Assembly (NCBI GenBank): GCA_907165275.2
Contig: OU015664.1
Coordinates: 6,100,001-6,164,000, forward strand
Direction of reading: 5' to 3'
DNA from: Zygaena filipendulae
Taxonomy: Eukaryota; Arthropoda; Insecta; Lepidoptera; Zygaenidae
DNA length: 64,000 nt
Shown one piece after another: positions 45,176 through 56,155 of the stretch (position 1 is its first letter; each line of letters opens with the position of its first letter). The notes beneath the pieces were generated by a model, which did no database searches, was not told the origin of the DNA, and saw only the letters and a list, made by a program, of their open reading frames with translations. The position numbers and the translations under genes were made by a program.

Positions 45176-48100
45176 GTAAGCGCCTACATTAATTAACCAC
45201 GCAACAGGTACACGCACTTTTTTATAATTTAGCCTAGTTAGGTAGTTAATCGCGTGAGCGCGTATTACACACCTAAGTTGTAACGAAACCGTTGTAACGT
45301 AATTTTGTGTTACGTTCTTTTATGAAAGTAAGTAAGTAGGTATAGTTCTTTCTATACTATATTTGTTTTACGTAAGACTAAAAACCTTTATGTAGGTAAG
45401 TATGTCAATAGTTTTCATAATCACTACGTCTTATTATTATAAAACAAAGTCCTCCGCCGCGTCCGTCTGTCTGTTCGCGTTAAACTCAAAAACTACAGAA
45501 CGGAATTTGATGCGGTTTTCACCAATAGGAAGGTTAATACGCATCTATATTTTATCCTCATATTCCTGCGGCAACTCCGAAATTATTGCGGGTGCAACCG
45601 CGGAGGGCAGCTAGTCTAAGATAAATTTTAAATGCGAATGTTTGTGTGTATGTTTACACCTAACATACACACAAACATTCGCATTCGCACACACACACAC
45701 ACACACACAGCATTCGCATGCTGACACGGCTGTATGAATTTGAATGAAAGGAATGGAACTGGCTTGTAAGATTCGTACGTTGGAATAGATATGCCTTCGG
45801 CTAGCTCCAAATGAATAGATAGATTTTTGAAACGTAATAGTACATTGTTATCCTAGGGGTGAAAGTAAGTCTTTCTCCCGAGGATAACACTGTGCTTTTC
45901 ATTACGATTGCAAGGAAAGTCAAAATAAAAATAGGAATTAGCTAAAGAAAAAAATGAGTGAATTTTATTTTACATAAATCAACCATTAGGTGTGCTACTG
46001 GCCAGTAAGTATGCCCCCTATGACATAAAAAAAAAACTTGAGTTTCTGCAGTATCAGTTCAGCTGTCAGTTGAAAGCGATTCTCCCTAGGGCTGAAAAGT
46101 GTTACTTTCAACCCGCTTCTCAGGCAACTTCAAACCTACTTTCCGAGTATGAGTAATGAAAAGTTATTTATATAACTTTAATATACATTTGGTAAGCAAT
46201 AAATACTTGAATAGGTACTTGAATACTTGAATACTATTAATTTAGATATGATATGTTAGAAAATCAGAATCCGAGTGACAGAGTCAAAAATATAAAACCA
46301 ATAATTATGAATTTAAAAAAAGGAATGATTGGAATACAGTAAAATACAACAGTTTTTAAATATAATAACAAAAAAAATAAACCGACTTGAAAAAACCCCA
46401 CAAAAATTAAAAAGACAAAAAACACGTACCTAATATTGCACTTTGTGCTACCACTGATCAGTTTGAATTCGGTGCCAAACCCGCTTTTGTCTGCCTACTT
46501 GGGTTGCTCTGCTCACGACGAGCTCGTGGCTATACGATGGCGTATTTCACGAATTCCGATTCGTTAACTTTAATATGGTTCCTAAACAATTTATGCTCGT
46601 CACAACTCACAACGTATATGGCAAAGTGGAACTGATAGCGATGTACCAGGAGAACTCCTCAAAATTAACGTCCCTGCATCGGGAAAAGCAATATTTTGTA
46701 AAAGGTGATGAGCAGTTGACATTAGGCTATTGTAACTTAGATAAATTACAAACCGTCGCACTTAAAAGCAAGAAATAAACAAATTTTTAACAAAAAATTA
46801 AAACCGACTTCCAAAAAACACAAAACTAAAAAGCTAAAAATAACAAGTTTTGTGTTTTTTGGAAGTCGGTTTTAATTTTTTTCTTAAATTTTTTTTATCT
46901 TTTTAGGGCATTTTTGTGTTTTTTGAAGTCGTTTTAATTTTTTTGTTAAAATTTTGTTTATTTTTCGAGCGCCAAATACACGTAGACACAAACAAAATCC
47001 AGTGCGTTGTGATGAGAGCCTATGCGAGCGCGAGCGACGCGAAAGGATGTGAATGCGTTCCTATAATGCCCTACCCCCGTAGCCAAGTTGACAATCTATA
47101 ATAATCTTTATCGCTATAGAAAACTAAGGGACATAATATCGTCATGTCACGTGATCACGTAAAATTGTACTTTTGATTGGACGATTTTTCATGACCACGT
47201 TCCCTATTTCTCTATAACGATTATAGATTGTCTTCTTGACTAAGGGGGCGGGTGCTACCAAATACTTTTATTGCCAGGGTTACTCTCCCGGCGACAATCT
47301 CCTGCTGCCACTGCTGGTTGCGGCCCTGTCTTCGATCGCACTTGTCCTACTGCTAGCGTTGGCCGTAAGACGCCGCAAGAGGACGCACGCCGCGTCCGCA
47401 ACCATTGACGTAAGGGTCTTTTTAATACAGTTGCTCAAAAAGTGGCGTATTGCAGGGACGTTTAGCGTTCGGGATGTGGGCTATTACATACTCGAGCTTT
47501 TTGTTTACCTTTCCCGAACTCGTGCGTTCTCTTTGCCAACTGTCAAAAACGGCGACACGACTTTGACACACTTTTTGCATTGCGAAACGTAAGTAATACG
47601 ACTAGCGCCATCTCTTGATCACAGTTGGAACTTAGTTGAGTTTATTGTGTTTTTGATTTTTTTATTAAATTGCTTAATTTTTTCGCAACTGTATTAAAAA
47701 TAGTTGTTCAGTACACGTGCGGAACCGTCATTGCAAAGAGTTCTGACTGTCAACCCTCACCTTCGGCTGCGCCTCGGCTCGGGTAGACATATGTCGGAAC
47801 TCTTTGCAATGACAGCCTTTCCGCACTTATAATGAAATATACTTTTTCCATGACAATATTTTAATATTAAAGAAAAAAACTTTTTCTGCTTCTTTGATAT
47901 TGGCGAAACGCCAACGACAATGTTTAATTGTTCCCCAAGATAGGTCAAATACGGTTAATTCTCGAAAACTAGTTACGTGGAAAACAAAATAGCTGCTGAA
48001 TAGTGATTGAAATATCGAATAACGCAACAGACACGTGCACTCTCTACGACCTGCACCGGTCACCCGAAAACAACCGGCATAAGGTCCATTACCTTGAGCC

Positions 48101-48643
48101 TACACTTGCCTACATTGAGTCCACCCAAACGTCACATAAATACGAGTAAGCGTCTCAAGTGCATAAGGCTACCGTCAACTTCCAAAATCATAGTATTTGA
48201 AAAGCCCAAGTCATGGGCGATCAACCGACCGAAAAAACCTTTTTATTCATCGGTCTAGCGGACACTTTTCTGTGCTTGCCTACATCTATATACTTTATTT
48301 CAAAATAATTTATCCTGCTTCCTAAATAAATTTTATCGTATCACGGAGAATTTCTCATTGATTGGGTAGGTAAACCAACCACGACAACTACCATCTCTTT
48401 GTCTCAATTATATAGAATGTCTTTGCTTTGTCTTATAACTTCGTATCAAAATTTCGTCTATTGGAATATCGTTCTTACACACTGCAGGTAAAGTCGAAAT
48501 TACAATAAAAAACTACTATACTATGCTCAGCGTTGACTTAAAAAATCGTGATCGATTGTTTTCAGAAACTGACCGCAGACTTGCAGGCGGATGACAATAC
48601 AAATTTACTGACAGCAGAAAACCCTGAAGATCCTGAGGAATGA
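44150..48643 (+). CDS. three-exon gene for a two-pass membrane protein of unknown function
   Basis: Joining 44150-45175, 47278-47409 and 48566-48643 gives 411 residues with a stop TGA. Both introns are GT-AG and phase 0. Residues 1-52 are basic just before the first membrane segment (RRARRK), so the N-terminus is probably cytoplasmic. Membrane segments are about 53-75 and 350-372. RRRKR follows the second, placing the C-terminus in the cytoplasm too. The loop between (about 270 residues) has a Ser/Thr/Pro-rich, mucin-like part at 128-176, one plausible N-glycosylation site (N76 in NGS) and an acidic run of five Asp at 284-288. I recognise no catalytic or ligand-binding domain and no named family. 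The paired membrane segments and glycosylatable loop suggest a surface protein, which is inference. Introns hold several mobile elements. Confidence 0.75.
45432..45616 (+). repeat. CAGCTAG-tail repeat in intron 1
   Basis: Has TCCTCCGCCGCGTCCGTCTG, ACTACAGAACGGAATTTGAT, GCGGTTTTCACCAATAGGAA, TTTATCCTCATATTCCTGCG and ends GGCAGCTAGTC. Same subfamily as 40545-40719 in the middle part. Confidence 0.65.
45630..45712. repeat. palindrome followed by a CA microsatellite
   Basis: AAATGCGAATGTTTGTGTGT and its inverse (ACACACAAACATTCGCATT) meet around GTTTACACCTAAC, and a (CA)n run follows at about 45687-45709. It begins right after the repeat at 45432-45616. Confidence 0.75.
45838..46163 (-). mobile_element. 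dispersed element, inverse of the copy at 38361-38698, in intron 1
   Basis: Words of the 38361 copy appear inverted and in reverse order: GAGGATAACACTGTGCTTTT, CTGGCCAGTAAGTATGCC, CTGCAGTATC, CCCGCTTCTCAGGCAACTTC, ending CGAGTATGAGTAATGAA. The left end keeps AGTACATTGTTATCCTAGG without the extra segment of the other copy, so it probably shows the original terminus. Confidence 0.65.
46380..46965 (+). repeat. GGAAGTCGGT-family repeat in intron 1
   Basis: Starts AAACCGACTTGAAAAAACCC, has CCACTGATCAGTTTGAATTC, AGTGGAACTGATAGCGATGT and AGCAATATTTTGTAAAAGGT, and ends with an inverted pair (AAAACCGACTTCCAAAAAAC / TTTTTTGGAAGTCGGTTTT) around 46798-46880. Its middle is the inverse of 41614-41834. It has one open frame (46575-46778, 67 codons) with no known family. 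Confidence 0.65.
47074..47248. mobile_element. 175-bp MITE abutting exon 2
   Basis: The ends CCCCCGTAGCCAAGTTGACA and TCTTGACTAAGGGGG are inverted repeats of the family at 28481 and 37012. TATCGCTATAGAAAACTAAG and CACGTTCCCTATTTCTCTAT are the conserved inner arms. It is the only uninterrupted copy here. Its right end lies 29 bases before the exon 2 start, and TTGACTAAG (47237-47245) within it could act as a branch point. Confidence 0.75.
47278..47409 (+). CDS. exon 2: second membrane segment (44 codons)
   Basis: The acceptor TTTTATTGCCAG precedes GGT TAC TCT; the donor is GAC followed by GTAAGG. The 44 residues include NLLLPLLVAALSSIALVLLL then the charged RRRKR stop-transfer signal, exactly what a membrane-spanning exon should hold. 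GC content and codon choice resemble exon 1. The upstream boundary lies 29 bases after a MITE and the downstream donor 9 bases before another repeat. Confidence 0.8.
47419..47843. mobile_element. repeat with TTTTTAATACAGTTGC inverted segments, in intron 2
   Basis: It starts TTTTTAATACAGTTGCTCAA, and about 280 bases on has its inverse, GCAACTGTATTAAAAATAG. Beyond is a second hairpin formed by CCGTCATTGCAAAGAGTTC and GAACTCTTTGCAATGACAG with a CCTTCGGCTGCGCCTCGG loop. A second copy of the whole unit lies at 54136-54570. No target duplication or transposase was found. The element begins 9 bases after the exon 2 donor. Confidence 0.7.
47844..48565. other. remainder of intron 2
   Basis: Contains an open frame of 83 codons (48007-48258) with no recognised family and no splice framework. 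No repeat was identified. Ends with the acceptor at 48564-48565. Confidence 0.4.
48566..48643 (+). CDS. exon 3: cytoplasmic tail (25 codons and stop)
   Basis: The acceptor ATTGTTTTCAG precedes AAA CTG ACC. The exon reads KLTADLQADDNTNLLTAENP then EDPEE and TGA at 48641-48643. It is acidic and short. Phase 0 matches exon 2, and no other acceptor nearby keeps an open frame as well. An ATTAAA at 48821-48826 could serve as the polyadenylation signal. Confidence 0.7.
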   Translation, partial: KLTADLQADDNTNLLTAENPEDPEE

Positions 48644-51187
48644 GCGACATTTAGCGCAGTCGGTTCGTCATCGCCCAATGGGCCGCTTTGATTTGTGAAC
48701 TATGCTTCTGGCTTGTTAAGCATCAGATAACACGACTCACGAGTATCATCAAACACGTTCAAAAATGCGAATAACATCTTAGTTTTTTCCGAAGATTTTT
48801 TTTTTTAAACACGTGACTATATTAAAAGCTAAATCAATTGATTATTGCTTAGTTACTTACCTGTAACGCATAGGTAAACGGTAACAATAATTATTATAAG
48901 TTTATTATTTAATTTTATTATCAGCAATTGAGGATGGCTGCATGGCTGGCACCACGTTATTGGACAGGTACTTACTGTAACAGTAATACGGTAGCAACGA
49001 GGTAAACTACTCTTGATAAATGTACAAAGAAACAAAGCCTATGAACTTTATAACGTCTCTCTTTTTGCATAAGGGTTGGGCCTGTCACAACAGATTGCCA
49101 GTTTCCGCTCGAAAAAAAAGGCTTTGTAATTTTATAAAGGCGAAGCGAAGTGACACCGCTTTAGACAACTTTTTGTATTGTTTGTAATTGTAGGTAGGTA
49201 CATATAAACTCTCGATGTCTAGTCTCCGTTAAAACAATCGAAAGAGAAGAAAACAGCAATTTAAATATAAAGTATATTGTATGTGATATAAAACACATAG
49301 GTACATTTGAAAAAATTAGATGTCTCTCGTATATAAATATTTATAACTCTTTGTTGTTTCTTTTGGATGCAAAGACGAAAAAGCCTTGCATCGTTCGTCA
49401 TCTAAGTGCCGTATCATACCGGCTATAATCCACACTTTCAGTGCCTATTGTTTGTACATAATGTACGATTTTGTGGGTCCATAATAGCCGCGAAGGCTAA
49501 TGTGGAATTCTGTATTTAGCGGTACGATATGTACCTACCCACCTCTAGCTAGAGTGACGTTTATTTAGGTAAGGTAATTATATACGCGAATATAATATTA
49601 AAGGCGAGTTGAATGACAAATGTAGCATCTGCATAACTTCAGCTTGATTTCCGTAAGCCGTAACAATTAACTGTTTTTACCTGTTATTGATTTATACTAA
49701 ATACCCAAGATGTGCCCAAGATAACAATTAACGACGCAAAAATGCAGATTTCACTAAAAGAGCAACTATCTAATAGTGTCTCCATTTTATTAATATTGAG
49801 TTGAAATTTGACGGAATGATGGTGAGCCAAATTATAAAAAGCTAAGTACCTATGCTCCAAAAAGAGTAGAGATTAAGAGCACAAGATTTTAAGATAAAGA
49901 CAAGTACAATTGAAAATAACACCTTAAAATTTAATATGTAACTTGTATGAGAACCAATCTTGTATGAGATCAATACCTAGCGAGTTTGTTACGGAGCCAA
50001 TTAAAATTCGTTTGTTTCAGTCCTTTTTCATGTAAAAGGAAAAGCGCATAGTTATTGAGGTGATTAGGTAGGTACTAGGTAAGTACATACTTATGTAATT
50101 AGCAGAAAGCGCCGATGTTTATTTCATTGAAAATCAGATTCACTGAAAAACATAAGTAAACACTATCTCGGAAATATTTCGGTTGCATTACTCGGCACTC
50201 GTCAGTATTAACAGAATCCTGTGGTATTACGTATCGGTACCTAAAATATGCCTAACTGGGTACCTATGTATGTAATAAACATTATTATAAGTATTTTGTT
50301 CCTCGTTCAGAATATACTCTCGGTGTACTTTCTTTTCGTGTTACTTATATAAGTAATCATCATTACATAAAATACCTACATGTGTAGTATGAACGTCTTT
50401 TTTGCAAGTTTCTAGATATAAGACTGAAATATAATATAACTCAAATTAAATCCTACTTAATTTTTAGCGCCACTTTACAAAATAGATATTAATATTTAAG
50501 TAAAACCTAGATGTTTATTTTGAAATACCTTGACAGCATTGCTTAGTTAAATAATATGAAGATTCACACTTAAAATAGATCTTATTTTCATAACAAATGC
50601 CTATATTACCTACCTGTAAGTTGTAACTGTAACGAGTATTAATATTTAACTAATTATTTATCTATGTAGCTAGTATAGATCATTATATTGTCCGGCTGAA
50701 ATCTGAGTGATTGGTATCGGTACAACTTTCAAATTAAAGCACTACCTATCTACTTGGAGCTCAAAAGACTAATACCTAATATATAACGAATATAGGCAGT
50801 TGTTTACTCCACAATAAGTGGGGTTTACACGGGTGACTAAAGTCACTGTCTAAATGGCAATTCAGCTAGGTTTGAATTTTAATTGCCATTTAGACGGTCG
50901 ATTTTCTCCGTGCGGCAAAAATGGTCGAATCCTGCGAATAAATCCCTCTTTATCATTTAGGTACCTACTATCGGACGAGATTATTGTGAAACGTCTGAAC
51001 AATCGATAAAGAAAACATGAGCAGAGTTCAAGAGTGTAAGTTAACACGACCATCAATCGCTATTTCAGCCAAAACTTTCGTGCTGTGTGATACTTTTCTC
51101 TAGTTTGCGAGACTCACCCATTAATTGTGTGATATTTTACATCATTTTCCATTCGATGTGTAATACTTACTTCGTGTAATACTTATC
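48644..51187. other. 3' region of the membrane gene and gene-free intergenic stretch
   Basis: 48644 to about 48850 is probably 3' untranslated. The rest is AT-rich without a supportable exon. A small fold-back is listed at 50829-50919. Confidence 0.45.
50829..50919. repeat. small fold-back element
   Basis: TGTCTAAATGGCAATT and AATTGCCATTTAGACGG are inverse, and the outer CACGG / CCGTG also pair, giving about 90 bases able to fold. No copies elsewhere in the window were noticed. Confidence 0.6.
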
Positions 51188-51392
51188 CCTACTAATTTTA
51201 AAAATGCGAAGGTTACTCTTGTCTATCTGTTTGTCTGTCTGTTACGCTTTCACGCCTTAACTGCTCAACCGATCATCATGAAATTTTGCATACATATTGT
51301 CAGGGGTACAGAGAAGGACATAAGATAATTATTCCGGAATTCCCGCGGGATCTCCGAATTTTATGCGGGTAAAACTACGGGGAATAGCTAGT
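51188..51392 (+). repeat. CAGCTAG-family repeat, full length
   Basis: Opens CCTACTAATTTTAAAAATGC, has GTCTGTTACGCTTTCACGCC, AACTGCTCAACCGATCATCA, CATATTGTCAGGGGTACAGA and GGAATTCCCGCGGGATCTCC, and ends GGAATAGCTAGTAGG. Confidence 0.75.
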
Positions 51393-52065
51393 AGGTAATA
51401 ATTTGGCAAAGTGATAGGTAAATATATAACTAGATTATATTTGGTGCATCCTACCTTCTATTATATTATATTTTCGCTGGATTGGAGAAAAGTATAACAT
51501 GTCCTGATTACCTGTTTAGGGAATAATATTAATAATTATCGTCACGCTTTACGTCTTTTTCATGTGGAACATCCCTTAGCAACCCAATGTTAGATATTCC
51601 AAAGTATTTAGTTAAATAATACTTACATTATAAAATGACTGGAAAATATTGTAAGATTTGAAAAATTTGTTTACCAAATGTGATACGTGTATCTACGGTA
51701 TCAAAGATAATGTCCTGGGATCGAAAATTAGCAAGTTAGGCTTCTTGGTTGAGGACACTATCTTATCTACTGGAGGTCTGAGCGCTGAGTATTTTTATAT
51801 AAAAAAAACTCGTGTGTAGTGTTTAGCAACTAAAAAACATAATATATTCGTACTTATAGTATGTAAAATTACATGAAATATTATGTTATTTATTTTTTTC
51901 AGAAAAGAGGAATTGTTTAAATCTATTAGGTAGGTAATTATAATACTATGCCAAGAAGTTTTAAAGCAAAATACTTGGCGCTCGCATATTTATAATATTT
52001 CGAATGGATGAATTTGAGAATGCATGTTACCAAGTACCTATTTATTTGTATAAATAAAAAAAAAT
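51393..52065. other. gene-free stretch
   Basis: AT-rich, no supportable exon or repeat. Confidence 0.4.
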
Positions 52066-52640
52066 ATGTGACGGGAGCGGCGTAGGTGATATGACTCGAC
52101 CGCCACCAAAGCGGAAGCTTCCCGCCGGGCGAGGTAGTATGCCCGGGGAACCGCGTCTCCCGCCACAGTGGTGATCCTGACGTGATCGAAACCAGTCTTC
52201 ATCACCATCGAACCCTCCATCAAGTCGGCATGTCTTAAGACAGTCTCGACTCACCACAGAATACGACCACGCTCAGCACGATCTCGACTCACAGTAGACC
52301 ACGAAACATGCAATGCACTCCCGACTCACTAGTCACTGGGATATTCAAAGTGACAATTGAGAAAATACTTATTACTCTGAGTTCAGACTATCAGACCTTC
52401 GGCCTTGGGAGGTAGTATTATGGCGACCTCTACGCCACAAGTCACGAACTACAACGAAGCGACGAATACTAGCTAGATGGAAATTCTGAATCGCGCTAAC
52501 GAAGTTTACACGCCTGCGCTGCATATTACCTCCGACGATCTACAGTCGGAGCCGAGGTTCCCCAGGCATATCACCTCTCCCGGCGGGAAGCGTCCCCTTT
52601 AGTGGCAGTCGAGCCCTATCATCCATCCCGCTCCCGCGGC
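52066..52640. mobile_element. 575-bp element with ~80-bp inverted ends
   Basis: The left end (52066-52145: GTGACGGGAGCGGCGTAGGT, TCGACCGCCACCAAAGCGG, CTTCCCGCCGGGCGAGGTAG) and the right end (52560-52640) are inverted copies with scattered differences; the right end reads CTCTCCCGGCGGGAAGCG then CAGTCGAGCCCTATCA. The core has ACTCACCACAGAATACGACC and GATCTCGACTCACAGTAGAC, with several CTCGACTCAC words. GC-rich compared to its flanks. It has no transposase frame. Class unknown. Confidence 0.7.
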
Positions 52641-53033
52641 TCTAATATTAAACAGACAGATGATAAAATTAATTATAATGACTTAAATCGCGCTAGCGAG
52701 TGTATTGCTCACTATATCAATAGTTATGTAGTTGTTTGTTTAGCTTCGGCGTCGGATTGTCCTGGTATGGCGCCTCGCAGCTTCCGCGAATCATATACTA
52801 GCTGTAAACATAAACACCCAATCACCATGTACATAAGTAATGATGAATTAAACTGTGTTTTCCCACCTACGCTTGCGTTTCATTACCCTTACAATACTTC
52901 TTTTAATCATGATATTTTTTGACATTTCGGCAAATTATTAGCATTTAACCATTAACTAACTGATGATGATCCGTGAGTCACAACAGAGCTTGCATTCTAC
53001 CTGAAATATAAATCCAAATTATATGCAATATTA
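52641..53033. other. gene-free stretch
   Basis: Contains a 106-codon frame (52602-52922) overlapping the inverted end with no recognised family. No supportable exon. Confidence 0.35.
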
Positions 53034-53195
53034 TAGCTGTGCCCCGCGGTTTCACCCGCGGTAATTTCGGAGTTCCCGCGGGAATTCCGGGATAAAAAGT
53101 ATCCTAGGTCCTTCTCTGTACCCCTGACAACGTGCATGCCAAATTTCATCCAAATCCGTTCAGCCGTTTTTGCGTGATTGAGTAAACGTATGCAA
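53034..53195 (-). repeat. CAGCTAG-family repeat, minus strand, near consensus
   Basis: AGCTGTGCCCCGCGGTTTCA, CGGTAATTTCGGAGTTCCCG, CGGGATAAAAAGTATCCTAG, GACAACGTGCATGCCAAATT and CGTTTTTGCGTGATTGAGTA. It is among the least diverged copies here. Confidence 0.75.
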
Positions 53196-53208
53196 GGATA
53201 AGAGCTCG

Positions 53209-53455
53209 AAAGCGCATTTTCGGATGAAAATGCGCTTTTCGAATTTATCGTCACTGCTCAGCTCTGTGTCGTAGCGTTATGTTATATAGCCTATAACCTG
53301 CCCAGGAGTATGGACTACAATCGTACCAAGTTTGGTTAAAATCCCTTCAGTAGTTTTTGACCCATGCATGCACATAGACAGACAGACAGACAGTCAGACA
53401 GACAGACGGACAGACAGACAGACAAAAAATTTAAGTAATACTTAAGTATAGATGT
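53209..53455 (-). repeat. hairpin plus a second repeat family with a (GACA)n tail
   Basis: CGAAAGCGCATTTTC and GAAAATGCGCTTTTCG form a perfect hairpin at 53209-53241. Then TATAGCCTATAACCTGCCCA, ACCAAGTTTGGTTAAAATCC and CAGTAGTTTTTGACCCATGC run into a (GACA)n tract with few substitutions (53377-53430). A dispersed-repeat module distinct from the CAGCTAG family. Confidence 0.6.
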
Positions 53456-54135
53456 AGATATTAGAAGTTTTTTATATAAACCATCGAAACTATCGAAATT
53501 ATCGACATAATATTTGAATTCAGTTTATAAAAAATCAAAAATACATGACATTTGAATTATTTTGTTTTTCCGAATGTTTTTAGTGCCTGTTTATTTTTCT
53601 TTGTTACTTTTACTATTTATTACATTTTACTACTATCAAAACGAATCGCCAAAGTGGTTTTTGCCAATCGCTATAGTTTTTCATTTAAAAATATAATATA
53701 TAATTATGGTCATCACTAACGTAAGTGTACGCCAAGATGCATGCCTTGTCTGTGGTTCTATTTGAATAAACAAATGGATAAATAAATATTATACAATAAT
53801 TATCATGAGTCATGACATAATAAAGTTGATTTGACATTCACGAATGATGGCCTGCAATGATATAACGTAGGCGATTCTTTCACTCTCTAAACTAAATCCA
53901 CTACCGACTACAGCTGGTAATTTAATTTTGTGAAATTTAATTTAGTTAGTAATAATATAAAGATGGGAAACAAAATTGAAAACTGCATAACATTTTAAAT
54001 AATTATATTTTCAACTTCACATTAGCAGTCAGGTCTAAAAACAAAACAAAAGTTATAACTTTTACATATCTGTCCAGTGTCCACACAATAAAAGGCCATT
54101 ATATCGTTTCGACGTTTGAAAGTGTTAGCAAATAA
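53456..54135. other. gene-free stretch
   Basis: AT-rich, no supportable exon or repeat. Confidence 0.4.
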
Positions 54136-54570
54136 TTTTTTAATACAGTTGCTCAAAAAGTGGCATATTGCAGGGACGTATAGCGTTCGGGAAGTGGGCT
54201 ATTACATACTCGAGCTTTTTCTTTACCTTTTCCGAACTCGTGCGTTCTCTTTCCCAACTGTCAAAAATGGCGAAACGACTTTGACACACTTTTTGTATTG
54301 CGCAACGTAGGTTTCGTATTACTAATACGACTAGCGCCATCTCTTGATCACAGTTGGAACTTAGTTGAGTTTGTGTTTTTATTATTTTACTAAATTTCTT
54401 CATTTTTTTCGCAACTGTATTAAAAATAGTTGTTCAGTACACGTGCGGAACCGTCATTGCAAAGAGTTCCGACTGTCAACCCTCACCTTCGGCTGCGCCT
54501 CGGCTCGGGTCGACATTTGTCGGAACTCTTTACAATGACAGCCTTTCCGCACTTGTAATGAAATATACTA
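54136..54570. mobile_element. second copy of the TTTTTAATACAGTTGC element
   Basis: Same order as 47419-47843: TTTTTAATACAGTTGCTCAA, GGGACGTATAGCGTTCGGGA, TACATACTCGAGC, GCGCCATCTCTTGATCACAG, AACTGTATTAAAAATAGTTG, then the GTCATTGCAAAGAGTTC hairpin. The two copies are very similar over about 425 bases, so both were probably inserted recently. Confidence 0.7.
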
Positions 54571-55736
54571 TTTCGTATTGAAACTGTCAAATATTACAAA
54601 TATTTATTTTTTATTTTAAGGTGGTCTATTCGCGACAGGTTCTTCCCCGTGGCGATATAAATAAATGTGGTAGTATCTATATTTAAATACATATTTATAA
54701 AATAGCAATAACCTTAAAATAACACTCGAAAGTACTACTTGTTATAATTGACAATTTTTGTGAAAAAATTATGGTGACAGAGTTATTGTTAGACAATACT
54801 TACTTAGAAAGACAACACGGCACATAAAAAAAGTTTTAGAGTTATTGAAAAAAAAAACCGGGAAATTCTGCTAAATTCTACGTACATAATTCATTTGCTC
54901 GTACTAATATATTTTTAGCACACGTTATTTAAGCAGTAAATATAAACACCTACTGTGTGACGTTTTCATTGATTTAATGACTGTTTATTGTGTAACAACA
55001 ATGTTTAATAATACCTATAATATTATATTTAATTATTTTTTTACAAACTACTTATTAATTAAAATGCTATGAAATAGTTTTATTTTGTGAAATATAATGT
55101 TCAATACTGGATTTACACAAAACTTTTACTATTTTGGCATGAATAAAAAAGGTACCTATATCCTACTCGTATCTCATAATATAATATTCAAATTAATTTG
55201 TAAGTTGTGAACAGATAAATAAAAAATACTTAACTGTATTACGGTATTAGTTAAAAACAACACAACACCTTAGACAGTGTGTATTTGCAAGACGACTTGA
55301 ATCAAATATAATATAATAGTTCCTAATGAAACTTTAGTATGTACTAAAGTTATTATATATTTACAATTACATTACATAAATACTTTACAGTATCTATTAA
55401 CTTATTTTTACATATTGCAACACTTACGGTAAACCCATTACCATAAAATTATAATAATAATTTGAAATAAATCTTATTCGCAGCAACCGAATAGTAAAAA
55501 CAGATCCGATGATTTAGAATTTTCATTGCTAACGCAAGGGAATATTTAAATAAATTAATGGGCGGCATCCGTATGGTTGATTTTGGCAAAAACACATACA
55601 GTACAGCCTTTACTATCGTAATGTATTTCATTTCTAACTCACTAGCGACTTTATCCGCGTGAAATTGTTTTTTTTACGTACCGTCGTAAAAAGCTCATGA
55701 TGAAGATTATATTATTCCAGCTCCGTCAATTTAAGA
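54571..55736. other. gene-free stretch
   Basis: Strongly AT-rich; no supportable exon or repeat. Confidence 0.45.
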
Positions 55737-56155
55737 CTTCTTACTAGAGATGCAACGGATATCCGGTATCTGACCTTGTTTTCACTATCCGGCCGGATAC
55801 CGGATAGTAAACTTCAAAACATTCTCATTATTTTACACAAGGCAAATCATACCACAAGAGCATAAAACCACGACGATAAGTGAATAAACAAAAGAAATGA
55901 GATCACACAACCTGACACGCGTGATAACACTCGAACGTCCCCGAGTAGTCCCGAGCGGTCTTCGCTCACGCGCGATAACACCCGAACCACAGCCCGAACG
56001 CACCCGAATATTTCCGATCTCATAATCAAATCAAACTGATCGCGTCATGTAACGCGATAAAGGGCCGAATATACGGTAGCCGGATATCCGGCCTAGTAGC
56101 ATGCCAATATCCGGTATCCGGCCAAACCACTATCCGTTTCATCTCTACTTCTTAC
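55737..56155. mobile_element. hAT-type MITE with 8-bp target duplication
   Basis: The element spans 55745-56147. It starts TAGAGATGCAACGGATA and ends TATCCGTTTCATCTCTA, inverted apart from one base. CTTCTTAC lies directly outside at both ends (55737-55744 and 56148-56155), an 8-bp target duplication as made by hAT transposons. Inner words CGGATACCGGATAG and ATATCCGGCC repeat in both orientations. No transposase frame, so non-autonomous. Confidence 0.85.

Noticed and set aside
47236..47592. 118-codon frame running through exon 2
   Set aside because: Only 47278-47409 is supported as coding. The part before lies in a MITE end and the part after in a repeat that recurs at 54136.
53377..53430. 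CRISPR-like direct repeats
   Set aside because: Simple (GACA)n tract in a eukaryotic repeat; no spacers.
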